Positions 9,648-18,649 of a stretch of 61,928 bases of DNA are shown piece after piece (the first letter of the stretch is position 1; every line of letters begins with the position of its first letter). This DNA is from Lachnospiraceae bacterium (lineage in GTDB: Bacteria; Bacillota; Clostridia; Lachnospirales; Lachnospiraceae), in NCBI GenBank assembly GCA_017440375.1, contig JAFSHK010000008.1, forward strand, positions 1 to 61,928. The letters run 5' to 3'. A program made the position numbers and the translations under genes. The notes below the pieces were generated by a model that searched no databases, was not told the origin of the DNA, and was given only the letters and a program-made list of their open reading frames with translations.

Positions 9648-11141
9648 CTATTCATTCTTTGCATATTTTTCTTGATATAAATATAACCACGGAGTATTGA
9701 CAGGGAGTTTAATAAATTCTTCCTTATCATATATCTCCTGTACTTTTCCATGTTTTATCCGAATCAGTTTATCTGCCAGTGCTAGAGAATCTGCCAGATT
9801 TACCGCCAAAATCACTACTGCAATATTGCGGTCCAAAAAGCGTTCCAAAAGTTCCCAAATATGGCTTCGAATGGACACCTCCGCACTTTTAAAAGGTTGT
9901 ACACAGAATACAACTTTCGGATTCTGTAATAAAATTCTGGTATAAACCAAATCATATTTCTGTTTTTGACTTAATTTTTCTACTTTACATTGAAATACTT
10001 CTTTTCCCAGTAAATCACCATATTCATTGATAATGCTTTTGCGAATTCCTCCGGTCGTCCATACTCTTTTAAAACGATGATCCATATTAAAACAAAGATT
10101 GTCCATATAGCTCATCCTTGGAAACAGCATCGACTCCGTAGGCAATTCCTGAATTATCGCAATTCGTCTGTCCTCACAAGAAGAAAAGACGTTTCCTTGC
10201 AAAAGTATTTGTCCGCTGTCCGGCTTCTCTCCTTGAAACAGCGCAATCAGGTCTTTAAAAATCTTGTTATCCAGGTCTTGAAGCACCATGCATTCTCCCG
10301 GAAACACGCGAATATTTAAATCTCGCATACTACCATAATACAGGCGACTTGTTTCAAATACTGCCTGCCTGTTTTGATTCTCTTCTGTCGCACTAAGCTG
10401 TTGCCGTACCCATCTATCATAATCTTCAACACTTTCCAGTGAAAAAGTATCCGGAATATTTTCCCTTGTTTCAAAGCATTTAATAATCTGTCCGTTAACC
10501 ATGAGTGCTGTTTTGTCACATCTTTGCTTTGCCTCTTCAAAATGGGCCGTGATATAAAGAAATGAAATTCCCTTTCCGGCATAATACCGAATAATTTCAT
10601 GCAGCTTCACCAGCTCACTTTCACTGATAAAAGTACTGATATCCACCAATACAATCAGACGATTCCCTGACACCACTGCTTTCAAAAGCTCCACTACAAA
10701 ACATTCAAATGCAGACAATTCATCTATATAGGCATTGGCATCAATTTTCATTCCGATTTCTTCCAAAAAAGGCTGCAACTGTTTTTGTAAAACCTGCGGC
10801 TTTATCAACCACTTTTTGAAACCGGCACGCAACACAAAAATGTTATCTGCTACACTCAAATCTTCTGCCAGACAGCTTTTACTTTGAATCACACTAATGC
10901 GATTCGTCGTGTTTTGATGTCGCTTCCATTGATTTACTAATTTTTCCCGATAATAAACATACCCATAATGTAACGGCAAATTCTGCTTTAATAATTTCAG
11001 CAACGAATTCAAACCATAATGATTTACCGGAACGAGTCCGAAAACTTCTCCTGTCCGAATCGTCATACTGAAATTATCCAGACAAACATTACCCTGTTCT
11101 TTATAGGTCACTCGTTCCATACGCAAGGTTTCTGTTTTCAT
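9648..11141 (-). CDS. degenerate double ABC-ATPase (sugar-transporter type pseudo-ATPase)
   Basis: The 497-aa product has the same two-cassette layout as RbsA/MglA proteins, including the importer ATPase encoded at 16840-18354, but both cassettes are eroded at catalytic positions. The first P-loop reads GLVPVNHYGLNSLLKLL where GK[ST] is expected. The signature region is LSAFECFVVELLKAV. Walker B reads LIVLVDIST without its catalytic Glu. The second cassette has GECMVLQDLDNKIFKDL at the P-loop and VVFCVQPF where the family has DEP. Fold-determining segments remain and the frame is intact, so it is not a recent pseudogene. It overlaps the histidine kinase gene by 41 nt, with AGGG about 9 nt before ATG 11141. 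A regulatory or scaffolding role is inferred. Confidence 0.8.
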   Translation of the reverse strand: MKTETLRMERVTYKEQGNVCLDNFSMTIRTGEVFGLVPVNHYGLNSLLKLLKQNLPLHYGYVYYREKLVNQWKRHQNTTNRISVIQSKSCLAEDLSVADNIFVLRAGFKKWLIKPQVLQKQLQPFLEEIGMKIDANAYIDELSAFECFVVELLKAVVSGNRLIVLVDISTFISESELVKLHEIIRYYAGKGISFLYITAHFEEAKQRCDKTALMVNGQIIKCFETRENIPDTFSLESVEDYDRWVRQQLSATEENQNRQAVFETSRLYYGSMRDLNIRVFPGECMVLQDLDNKIFKDLIALFQGEKPDSGQILLQGNVFSSCEDRRIAIIQELPTESMLFPRMSYMDNLCFNMDHRFKRVWTTGGIRKSIINEYGDLLGKEVFQCKVEKLSQKQKYDLVYTRILLQNPKVVFCVQPFKSAEVSIRSHIWELLERFLDRNIAVVILAVNLADSLALADKLIRIKHGKVQEIYDKEEFIKLPVNTPWLYLYQEKYAKNE

Positions 11142-12174
11142 TCTTTATTTCCCTATCACTCATAATCGTCGGCAATGTAATTTCCACATCAGTTCCCACA
11201 TCCGGCATAGAATAAACATGTAAGCCATACTCTTCTCCGAACAGAAGATGAATTCTATTATTTACATTGACAAGGGCAATTCCACCTTTTGTTTCCGATT
11301 CTTTTGCCGAAAAAGCTTTTGCACTCTTCTGTAATCGCTCATTCATATCCGCAAGTGTTTTTGCGTCCATACCCACGCCATCATCCGAAATGCGAATTAA
11401 TAATCTTTTACCGGTACATTCCAGACAAATTTTTAAATGTCCGGTACCTATTTTGCATTCCGTTCCATGAATAATACTATTTTCCAGAATCGGTTGCATC
11501 GTAAGCTTCGGCAGACGATAACTGTAAATTTCTTCTTTTTCTTCTTCCTTACATTCTATCGACAAATGCAAGCGCTCTCCAAAACGATACTGTTGGATTT
11601 TAAAATAGGTTTTACAGTTTTGCAATTCTTCCTCTACCGAAACAAGATTCTCCACATTACTGATTGTATATCGGAAAAAGCTTGCTAATGCCTCTGTCAT
11701 ATCTGCCACACTGACAAGTCCGGCTATCAAAGCCTCACTACGAATACTTTCCAATGTGTTATACAAAAAATGCGGATTAATCTGATTTTGTAATGCCAAA
11801 TATTGAGCTTGTCTTTTGTTAATATTCAAAAGCTCTGCCGAACTCATAATCTCTTCTAATTTATGAGTCATCATTTCTGATGTAGGAGTCATCTGTGCCT
11901 CCTCACTGTTCGACATACTACTCGTTGTATAACCATCGAGAAAAAGCTTCATTCTTTCTTCCATTCTTCGATAGGGGCGTATTACCCAAATATAGGCCAA
12001 CCACACCCCAGTAGCCGCCAGCACACATCCTATTATAATAGGAATCAATAGAAAATGCTCTCCTCTTACGAAAGCTGCCAGGAGCATAGTCAGAAAAAAC
12101 GCCGTTAACACAACCGCACAAATTCCTAAAAAAAGTACCCTATATGATAGAAAATACCATTTATGTTTCTTCAT
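11101..12174 (-). CDS. sensor histidine kinase (LytS/YesM-type)
   Basis: The 357-aa product has two membrane helices at about residues 8-33 and 41-64 with only about seven residues between them, so it has essentially no extracellular ligand domain. A coiled linker leads to the His_kinase domain with LQNQINPHFLYNTLESIR (phospho-His). The HATPase domain has an N-box MQPILENSIIHG, a G-box DDGVGM and GGIALVNVNNRI. It pairs with the response regulator encoded 13 nt upstream. GGGGATG precedes ATG 12174. Lack of its own sensor suggests that a partner supplies the signal. Confidence 0.92.
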   Translation of the reverse strand: MKKHKWYFLSYRVLFLGICAVVLTAFFLTMLLAAFVRGEHFLLIPIIIGCVLAATGVWLAYIWVIRPYRRMEERMKLFLDGYTTSSMSNSEEAQMTPTSEMMTHKLEEIMSSAELLNINKRQAQYLALQNQINPHFLYNTLESIRSEALIAGLVSVADMTEALASFFRYTISNVENLVSVEEELQNCKTYFKIQQYRFGERLHLSIECKEEEKEEIYSYRLPKLTMQPILENSIIHGTECKIGTGHLKICLECTGKRLLIRISDDGVGMDAKTLADMNERLQKSAKAFSAKESETKGGIALVNVNNRIHLLFGEEYGLHVYSMPDVGTDVEITLPTIMSDREIKNENRNLAYGTSDL

Positions 12175-12187
12175 GCTTCATCCCCGC

Positions 12188-13771
12188 TTAGCCATACAGT
12201 TTTCGATATTCTGCCGGATTCACCCCTGTCATTTTGTGAAACGTATGTGTAAAATGTTTTCTGTCGTTATAGCCAACTTTTTCACAAATTTCTGCCACCG
12301 GCATATTGGTTTCACGCAGTAAATTTTTAGCCTCTTCCATGCGTACACGCATCAGATATTTTGCAAAGCCTTCTCCACATTCTTTCTTGAACATTGAACT
12401 GAAATAGGCTGCGCTAAATCCTACATATTCACAGACCTCTTCCAACGTAATATTTCTGTCAAAATTCTGCATAATGTATTGTTTGGCAATACGAATCGGA
12501 CGGGATGACTCATTCTCCTGCTTCTCCATTTTATCCAGAATCATTTTCTGCTGTAACTTTTTCAATTCTGCAAATAAACCATCTATTGTACCGCATTGCA
12601 TACACTGTGTTTCAAAATCCTTCTGTATTCCTTCGGCGTCCTCTACTCCGGTTCTTAATAGAAAAAAACGTCCCGCCATCAACACAAGTTCTAACACTTC
12701 CCGACCTCTGATATCAACAACTTCCATAATCGCCGTCTTCAAATTCTCATCTACCAGAAAAACCCCCTCTACATCCAATACTTCTATCGAATGCTCTGCT
12801 GCTTTCACATATTTATCCATAAGATTCTGCTTCTGAATACCAGAAGAAGGAGGAACATTTTCTAACAGTCTTCCGCATCCCTCTAACAATCTCTCAGCCA
12901 CTGCCATATCTGCTTTTTCCATTGATTTCAAAAGCATTTCCGGCTTTTCTTCTACACTTCCCAATCCAAGAGAAAAAGTCACATTCCCAAGAAGATATTT
13001 GTTGCCCTCTAACTGGTGTAAAAACTCATGCATTTGTCTTCGCACATCTTCTTTATCTTCCGGCATATAATTCAAGATACCGTATCCGGTATGCTCTTGA
13101 AAACCAAGAATGCAATCTTCACAACAAGTTGCAATACCTGCATCAAACAACTCCTTGGCTTTTTCCTGTACCACAAGAAAGGAAGAAGCATCCACTTTTT
13201 CCCTATCACAATCTATTTTTAATATAAAAGCCTGATAGTAACCGTCCGCTACCATAAAATGATATATCTCATGCAAGCTGTTAAAATTTAAATTTTTATT
13301 TTTACTGAGAATATCTTTTATCAAGCTTTCTCTGAGTCTGTTTAAATCATTCTGACTTCGTATAAAATTCTGTATTACATTTATTTCTTTTTTTCTTTCA
13401 TCCAATCGTACCTTAATTTTTTGCAAGGTCTCAAGCAATTCCTCTTGCTTAATTGGTTTCAGAATATAATTTTCCACGCCATAGGTCATCGCACTTCTTG
13501 CATATTCAAAATGTGCATAACCACTAATAATAATAATCTCTAAATCCGGTTTGATTTCCTTTGCCTGTTTAATCAGTTCCAACCCATTACATCCCGGCAT
13601 CCGGATGTCTGTAATTAAAATATCCGGATTACATTTTTCAATCAATGCTAATGCTTCTAATCCATTTTCAGCAGTTGCCGCTAATTCCATATCTAATGAT
13701 GACCAGTCCACCAATGCCTGCACTAGTCTGCAAATTAACTTTTCATCATCTGCTATGATTACCTTCCACAT
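12188..13771 (-). CDS. AraC-type response regulator (YesN-like)
   Basis: The 527-aa regulator has an N-terminal receiver (IIADDEKL, phosphoacceptor LITDIRMPG, LKPIK) and a middle region of about 280 residues with coiled-coil potential. Its C-terminal AraC double helix-turn-helix starts at about residue 425 (ITLEEVCEYVGFSAAYFSSM and VGYNDRKHFTHTFHK). It is paired with the adjacent histidine kinase and, by position, probably controls the upstream sugar importer; the repeats at 18455 and 18540 are candidate targets. GAGGGAAAG precedes ATG 13771. Confidence 0.93.
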   Translation of the reverse strand: MWKVIIADDEKLICRLVQALVDWSSLDMELAATAENGLEALALIEKCNPDILITDIRMPGCNGLELIKQAKEIKPDLEIIIISGYAHFEYARSAMTYGVENYILKPIKQEELLETLQKIKVRLDERKKEINVIQNFIRSQNDLNRLRESLIKDILSKNKNLNFNSLHEIYHFMVADGYYQAFILKIDCDREKVDASSFLVVQEKAKELFDAGIATCCEDCILGFQEHTGYGILNYMPEDKEDVRRQMHEFLHQLEGNKYLLGNVTFSLGLGSVEEKPEMLLKSMEKADMAVAERLLEGCGRLLENVPPSSGIQKQNLMDKYVKAAEHSIEVLDVEGVFLVDENLKTAIMEVVDIRGREVLELVLMAGRFFLLRTGVEDAEGIQKDFETQCMQCGTIDGLFAELKKLQQKMILDKMEKQENESSRPIRIAKQYIMQNFDRNITLEEVCEYVGFSAAYFSSMFKKECGEGFAKYLMRVRMEEAKNLLRETNMPVAEICEKVGYNDRKHFTHTFHKMTGVNPAEYRKLYG

Positions 13772-13803
13772 AATCTTTCCCTCATAATTATTACAATTCC
13801 TTC

Positions 13804-13832
13804 TCTATATCATAGCATTGGTTTGTAAACAA
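13804..13832 (-). promoter_or_regulatory. promoter of the regulator half of the sugar locus
   Basis: The -35 TTGTTT (13827-13832) is followed after 17 bp by the -10 TATAGA (13804-13809) with an extended TG element just before it. It lies 33 nt upstream of the response regulator start. Confidence 0.55.
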
Positions 13833-13837
13833 TTCAA

Positions 13838-13866
13838 CAGGAACGCCGATTGCTCAAGCGTTCCTG
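13838..13866 (-). terminator. stem-loop after the sugar-binding lipoprotein gene
   Basis: CAGGAACGC pairs perfectly with GCGTTCCTG around an 11-nt loop. The following sequence is only moderately T-rich. It may end or attenuate the importer transcript or protect its 3' end. Confidence 0.5.
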
Positions 13867-13902
13867 TCACCTTTTATTTACGGTGTTTAATTGTTACCAG
13901 TA

Positions 13903-15708
13903 CTATTTGGAAAGTACAGAAACACCTGTATCGGATACAGCTCCGCCTAAGCTTTCACCTTCCAATGCCTGTACACAAGCTTCTACACCCATAGAACCCA
14001 TTTTGTCAGGATTCTGAGCCATTGTACAAAGTAAGTGTCCATCTTCAATCAGGCCAAGAATTGCATCTGATTTATCAAAACCTACACCTACGATTTCAGC
14101 GTTACCGGATGCTTTGATTGCATTGCCTGCACCTGTCGTAGAACCTTCGTTACATCCGAAGATACCAACTACACCCTGTGTAATATAATTCTCAGCGATG
14201 CTCTGGGATTTTGCTGCATCACCTTCACCATACTGTGTTTCGAGAAGTTCGAAATCTGTTCCTTCAAATGCGGAACGAAAACCTTCTTCTCTCATAACGC
14301 AAGAATCGGTTGCTGCGTTTACATTGATAATACCGATTGTACCACTTGTGATACCTTTTGCTTCTAAAGCTTTCTTCATTTCTTCGCCTGCTGTTGCGCC
14401 TGCTGCCTTGTTGTCAGTAGAGAATGTTGCTTCTGCTTCTACGTTTGCAGGTGAGTCAACATAAACAATTTTAACACCTGCTGCCGATGCTTCTTCTAAT
14501 GCGGAAGAGATAGCATCCGGACCGTTTGCTGCAACCATGATTGCATGATAACCGCCTGCAACTGCATTATTTACACATTCAATCTGCTGTGCATCATCTT
14601 TTGTGTTAGGAGACATAAATGTTACGGAAACACCAAGTTCCTCTGCTTTTTCCTGCGCACCATCATTTAAGGTTACCCAGTGCTGGTCAATGGAATCCAT
14701 TGTAATCAAAGCAATTTTCCATTCTTCGGATGCTGCTACATCAGTAGCTGCATCATCACTGCTTGCAGATGCATCTGCTGTTAGTACAGAAACACCTGTA
14801 TCTGTAACTGCACCACCAAGTTCCTCGCCGTTGATTGCTTTTACTGCTGCTTTTACACCTTCATATCCCATAACATCCGGATTCTGAGCCATTGTACAAA
14901 GTAAGAATCCATCGTCAATCAAACCAAGAATTGCATCTGATTTATCAAAACCTACACCGATAACATCTGTATTACCGGAAGCTTTGATTGCATTACCTGC
15001 ACCTGTTGTAGAACCTTCGTTACATCCGAAGATACCAACTACACCCTGTGTAATGTAGTTTTCTGCGATGCTCTGGGATTTTGCTGCATCACCTTCGCCA
15101 TACTGTGTTTCAAGAAGTTCGAAACCTGTTCCTTCGAATGCAGAACGGAAACCTTCTTCTCTCATAACACAAGAGTCTGTTGCGGCATTTACATTGATAA
15201 TACCAATTGTACCACTTGTGATACCTTTCGCTTCCAATGCTTTTTTCATCTCTTCACCTGCTGTTGCACCTGCTGCTTTGTTGTCTGTAGAGAAAGTTGC
15301 CTCTGCTTCTACATTTGCAGGTGAGTCAACATAGATAATCTTAACACCTGCATTAGCTGCTTCTTCCAACGCGGATGAAATAGCATCCGGACCGTTCGCT
15401 GCCACAATGATTGCTTTTGCACCCGCACTAACTGCGTTGTTAACACATTCGATCTGCTGTGCATCGTCTTTTGTGTTAGGTGCCATGAACTGAACTTCTA
15501 CACCTAACTCGGCTGCTGCCTCTTGAGCACCTTCATTTAAAGTTACCCAGTGCTGGTCAATAGAGTCCATTGTGATCAATGCGATCATAGTACCGGAGCC
15601 AGCTCCTTCACTACCGGATGTGGTAGTCTCCTCTGTCTTGCTTCCACATCCTGTTAACATTGCCATCATCATGCACAATGAACAGATTACTGCTAAAAGC
15701 TTTTTCAT
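13903..15708 (-). CDS. sugar-binding lipoprotein with two tandem binding domains
   Basis: The 601-aa product starts with a lipoprotein signal (LTGC, Cys21). Two nearly identical periplasmic-binding-protein (Peripla_BP_4, RbsB-like) domains follow at residues 41-311 and 331-601, joined by a 19-residue Ser/Ala/Asp linker. The repeat period is 290 residues (870 bp). Each copy starts IALITMDSIDQHWVTLN and ends GVSVL. A central stretch of over 110 residues differs at only about two positions, while the DNA differs at many third-codon positions. A normal family member has one such domain. It is the solute receptor of the adjacent ABC importer; the ligand is probably a monosaccharide. Confidence 0.92.
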   Translation of the reverse strand: MKKLLAVICSLCMMMAMLTGCGSKTEETTTSGSEGAGSGTMIALITMDSIDQHWVTLNEGAQEAAAELGVEVQFMAPNTKDDAQQIECVNNAVSAGAKAIIVAANGPDAISSALEEAANAGVKIIYVDSPANVEAEATFSTDNKAAGATAGEEMKKALEAKGITSGTIGIINVNAATDSCVMREEGFRSAFEGTGFELLETQYGEGDAAKSQSIAENYITQGVVGIFGCNEGSTTGAGNAIKASGNTDVIGVGFDKSDAILGLIDDGFLLCTMAQNPDVMGYEGVKAAVKAINGEELGGAVTDTGVSVLTADASASSDDAATDVAASEEWKIALITMDSIDQHWVTLNDGAQEKAEELGVSVTFMSPNTKDDAQQIECVNNAVAGGYHAIMVAANGPDAISSALEEASAAGVKIVYVDSPANVEAEATFSTDNKAAGATAGEEMKKALEAKGITSGTIGIINVNAATDSCVMREEGFRSAFEGTDFELLETQYGEGDAAKSQSIAENYITQGVVGIFGCNEGSTTGAGNAIKASGNAEIVGVGFDKSDAILGLIEDGHLLCTMAQNPDKMGSMGVEACVQALEGESLGGAVSDTGVSVLSK

Positions 15709-15808
15709 TTTGAAATTCCTCCTTTAATCTTTATCTTAGCACCATACCGGAAGTTTCCTTCCAGTGTAGTGACTAATTCATTTTTTCTTATCTTGTTAAA
15801 CTACTCTC

Positions 15809-16825
15809 TTATGATGTTGCTTTTTTCTTGAAAACACCATTTCTTACTACAACGTCCAGAAGTACCGCAAATACAACGATGATACCGATTACAAGTCTCT
15901 GGATACCAACCTGTGCACCAATCATGTTAAGACCATTTTCAAGCGTCTGCCATACAGCAGAACCTGCAAGTGTTCCAAGAAGAATACCAGTACCGCCAAG
16001 TGGTGAAATACCACCTATAACGCCTGCTGCAACAGCGTACATTTCGTACATATTACCAGCTTCCATGTTACCCATACTAGCCTGACCACAAAGAATCAAA
16101 CCAACTACGAAGGAACAGAATGCACTTACCAAGTATGTTTTTGTAACAGTAGCTACTACGTTCACACCAGATAATTTCGCTGCGTCTACATTGGAACCGA
16201 TTGCATAAATATGACGACCTGTTCTTGTTTTAGAAAGCAGGAAGAAAAATACTATAAATAAGATAATAGCAATCCAAAAAGTATTATATACACCTGCCGT
16301 CTGTCCATAATAAAACACATTCTGGAAACTTTCTGCCGGTTCTTTTCCAATACCGGAAGCAATTGCATCTGTATTACGGTTTCCGTTTACCATGTATGCA
16401 ATGCCTCTTGCTACGAACATGGTTCCAAGTGTAGCGATGAATGGCGGCAGCTGGCATTTTCCAACCAGAAAACCATTTATAATACCAATTACCATACAGC
16501 AGCAGAATGAAATAAGAATTGCTACTAACGGGTTAACTCCCATTGTCATAAGAGTAGCGGTAATCATAGAACTCATACCAACTACAGAACCGATAGACAA
16601 GTCAATGTTACCTGTAATCAGTACATAACTCTGTCCGATACCAATAATTAAATATTTTGACATGGAACGAAGTAAGTTCATAACGTTCTGTCCAGAAAAT
16701 ACATTTGGATTGATAATACCAAATGCGATGTAAATAATAATCAAACCTATAAAAGCTGTCAAAGCTCCACCCATACCTCTAACGCTTAAAAGCTTTTTAA
16801 TCGGATTTTGTTTTTTCTGATTCAT
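15809..16825 (-). CDS. sugar ABC transporter permease (RbsC-like)
   Basis: The 338-aa integral membrane protein has about nine to ten hydrophobic helices and matches the branched-chain/ribose permease family (QSYVLITGNIDLSIGSVVG, FVARGIAYMVNG, AAGVIGGISPLGGTG). AGGAGGAGAT precedes ATG 16825. It sits between the ATPase (15-nt gap) and the binding lipoprotein (100-nt gap) in the order usual for this importer class. It probably works as a homodimer with the two-cassette ATPase. Confidence 0.95.
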   Translation of the reverse strand: MNQKKQNPIKKLLSVRGMGGALTAFIGLIIIYIAFGIINPNVFSGQNVMNLLRSMSKYLIIGIGQSYVLITGNIDLSIGSVVGMSSMITATLMTMGVNPLVAILISFCCCMVIGIINGFLVGKCQLPPFIATLGTMFVARGIAYMVNGNRNTDAIASGIGKEPAESFQNVFYYGQTAGVYNTFWIAIILFIVFFFLLSKTRTGRHIYAIGSNVDAAKLSGVNVVATVTKTYLVSAFCSFVVGLILCGQASMGNMEAGNMYEMYAVAAGVIGGISPLGGTGILLGTLAGSAVWQTLENGLNMIGAQVGIQRLVIGIIVVFAVLLDVVVRNGVFKKKATS

Positions 16826-16839
16826 TTCTTTATCTCCTC

Positions 16840-18354
16840 CTATTTCTCATCACTGACTATTTTCTTCTCAAACTGTGTTGCCAGTGTCAGAATTTCATTT
16901 TGTGTGATTCCTTCTGCCATTACTTCACCGGTAATACGGCCGTCGCACATAACAAGAATTCTATCAGCAATTCCCATTACTTCCGGCATTTCAGAGGAAA
17001 CAAAAACAACAGCAATTCCCTGTTTTTTCAATTCGTTCATTAGGTTATAAATTTCAACCTTCGCAGCAACATCAATTCCTCTTGTCGGTTCATCAAAAAT
17101 AACCACTCTGGAATTTCTTGCCAGCCATTTTCCAACCACTACCTTCTGCTGGTTACCACCGGAAAGATTCTTGGCATCAATCTCAACCGTTGGTGTTTTG
17201 ATTTTGAGATTTTTCACTGCCTTCTTACACATTTCTATTTCTTTATTTCTATTAACAACCCCTAATTTATTACACAAAAGATCCAGATTCGGAAGTGCAA
17301 TATTATGTCTGATACTGAGTTTTGTACAAAGACCATCTTTCTTTCTGTCTTCCGGTGCAAGTACAATACCGGCTTTAATTGCATCCATAGGACAATTGAC
17401 TTTTACTTCTTTTCCATCCAGAATGATTTCACCGCTTTCCTTCGGGTCAACGCCAAATATTGCCCTTGTGGTTTCTGTTCTTCCGGCACCCATCAGTCCT
17501 GCGAAACCAACTATTTCACCTTCGTACACAGAGAAATTAATATCTCTTACCATACGTCCTGCGTTCAGATTTTTTACTTCGAAAATCTTCTTTCCTTTTT
17601 CACAAGATACGCGAGGAAATTTTTCTTTAATTTCTCGACCTACCATATACGCAATGATTTCATCCATTGTCACATCTGCAAAATTCATTGATGTTATGTA
17701 CTGACCATCTCGCATGATGGTAACACGGTCTACAATGTGCTGCAATTCCTCTAACCTGTGGGAAATATATACAATGCCGCATCCCTTTGCTTTTAGTTCT
17801 TTGATGATACGGAATAGGTCTTCAATTTCTTTTGCCGTAAGTGCCGATGTCGGCTCATCCATTATCAGCACCTTGGCATTGATTGACAGTGCCTTGGCAA
17901 TTTCTACCATCTGTTGTTTGGAAACAGGAAGTTCTCCTACTGTCTGCTTCGGATCCAAATCAATCTTCAAATCATCCAGAATTCTCCGCGCTTCCTGTTC
18001 CATCTCATGATTGGAAAGAATGATTCCCCTTTTTTTCTCTCTTCCAAGGAACATATTCTCTGCAACCGACAAGTGCTTACACATATTCAATTCCTGATGA
18101 ATAATTGCAACACCGACTTCCTGTGCAAGCTTCGGACTTAAATCTCCATATTCCTTCCCGAAAATCTGCATCTTTCCTTCATCTCTTGTATAAACACCAC
18201 TAAGAATTTTCATTAAAGTACTTTTTCCCGCACCATTCTCACCAAGAAGTGCCAAAACTTCTCCGGAACGAAGCTCAAACTTTACATGGTCAAGTGCTTT
18301 AACACCCGGAAAGCTTTTGCAAATATCTTCCATGGATACTATTATCTCACCCAT
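16840..18354 (-). CDS. sugar ABC transporter ATP-binding protein (RbsA/MglA-like)
   Basis: The product is 504 aa from the chosen start. The first cassette has an intact P-loop LLGENGAGKSTLMKIL, a signature-like LPVSKQQMVEIAKAL and Walker B LIMDEPTSALTAKE. The second has the variant GLMGAGRTETTR P-loop usual for the C-terminal half of this family, the signature LSGGNQQKVVVGKWL and VVIFDEPTRGID. ATG 18354 (MGEIIVSMEDICKSF) is preferred over 18375 because GGAGG sits 7 nt before it. It is the first gene of the sugar operon and powers import. Confidence 0.96.
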   Translation of the reverse strand: MGEIIVSMEDICKSFPGVKALDHVKFELRSGEVLALLGENGAGKSTLMKILSGVYTRDEGKMQIFGKEYGDLSPKLAQEVGVAIIHQELNMCKHLSVAENMFLGREKKRGIILSNHEMEQEARRILDDLKIDLDPKQTVGELPVSKQQMVEIAKALSINAKVLIMDEPTSALTAKEIEDLFRIIKELKAKGCGIVYISHRLEELQHIVDRVTIMRDGQYITSMNFADVTMDEIIAYMVGREIKEKFPRVSCEKGKKIFEVKNLNAGRMVRDINFSVYEGEIVGFAGLMGAGRTETTRAIFGVDPKESGEIILDGKEVKVNCPMDAIKAGIVLAPEDRKKDGLCTKLSIRHNIALPNLDLLCNKLGVVNRNKEIEMCKKAVKNLKIKTPTVEIDAKNLSGGNQQKVVVGKWLARNSRVVIFDEPTRGIDVAAKVEIYNLMNELKKQGIAVVFVSSEMPEVMGIADRILVMCDGRITGEVMAEGITQNEILTLATQFEKKIVSDEK

Positions 18355-18373
18355 TACATACCTCCACGCTTTC

Positions 18374-18387
18374 AAAACAATTGTTTT
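18374..18387. promoter_or_regulatory. 14-bp palindrome in the leader of the sugar importer operon
   Basis: AAAACAATTGTTTT is a perfect palindrome between the putative -10 and the ribosome binding site, a position suited to a repressor operator. Confidence 0.4.
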
Positions 18388-18397
18388 CGTTTTTTAC

Positions 18398-18429
18398 AGT
18401 ATAGCAAAGAGACCTTATATAAATAAGGT
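18398..18429 (-). promoter_or_regulatory. promoter and overlapping inverted repeat of the sugar operon
   Basis: The -10 TATACT (18398-18403) lies 17 bp from a poor -35 TTATTT (18421-18426), as expected for an activator-dependent promoter. An inverted repeat, ACCTTAT-ATAA-ATAAGGT (18412-18429), covers the -35. Confidence 0.5.
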
Positions 18430-18454
18430 GGTAGATTTCTTTCTTTTAGGGGGA

Positions 18455-18468
18455 TTTTTATGCACTTT
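18455..18468. promoter_or_regulatory. direct repeat copy 1, candidate regulator site
   Basis: TTTTTATGCACTTT occurs here and again at 18540. This copy is centred roughly 70 bp upstream of the inferred transcription start, a typical activator position. The AraC-type response regulator is the obvious candidate ligand. Confidence 0.45.
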
Positions 18469-18539
18469 TCATACCCATTTCATCTATTTTTTCGTTTATT
18501 TTCGTCAAATTATAATTATTGAACAGTTTTTGCTTATTG

Positions 18540-18553
18540 TTTTTATGCACTTT
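18540..18553. promoter_or_regulatory. direct repeat copy 2, candidate regulator site
   Basis: This is an identical copy of the 14-mer at 18455, 85 bp away in the same orientation, close to eight helical turns. Confidence 0.45.
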
Positions 18554-18583
18554 CAACATTAATGTATTTATGAATCACTTCAC

Positions 18584-18625
18584 AAAAAAGGAAGCTCTGT
18601 GCATTTCCTACCGCTGAGCTTCCTT
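18584..18625 (-). terminator. terminator of the aro/yqeG operon
   Basis: GGAAGCTC (18590-18597) pairs with GAGCTTCC (18616-18623), followed by a T run on the minus strand, downstream of aroQ. Confidence 0.75.
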
Positions 18626-18649
18626 CTACCTTCTATATTTATCTATTTA

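Noticed and set aside
9648-11141. Reading the pseudo-ATPase as an active transporter ATPase
   Set aside because: Both P-loops, both signature motifs and Walker B residues are lost, so ATP hydrolysis is not expected.
17171-17704. 177-codon plus-strand frame
   Set aside because: Antisense to the sugar ABC ATPase gene; no ribosome binding site or recognisable domain.
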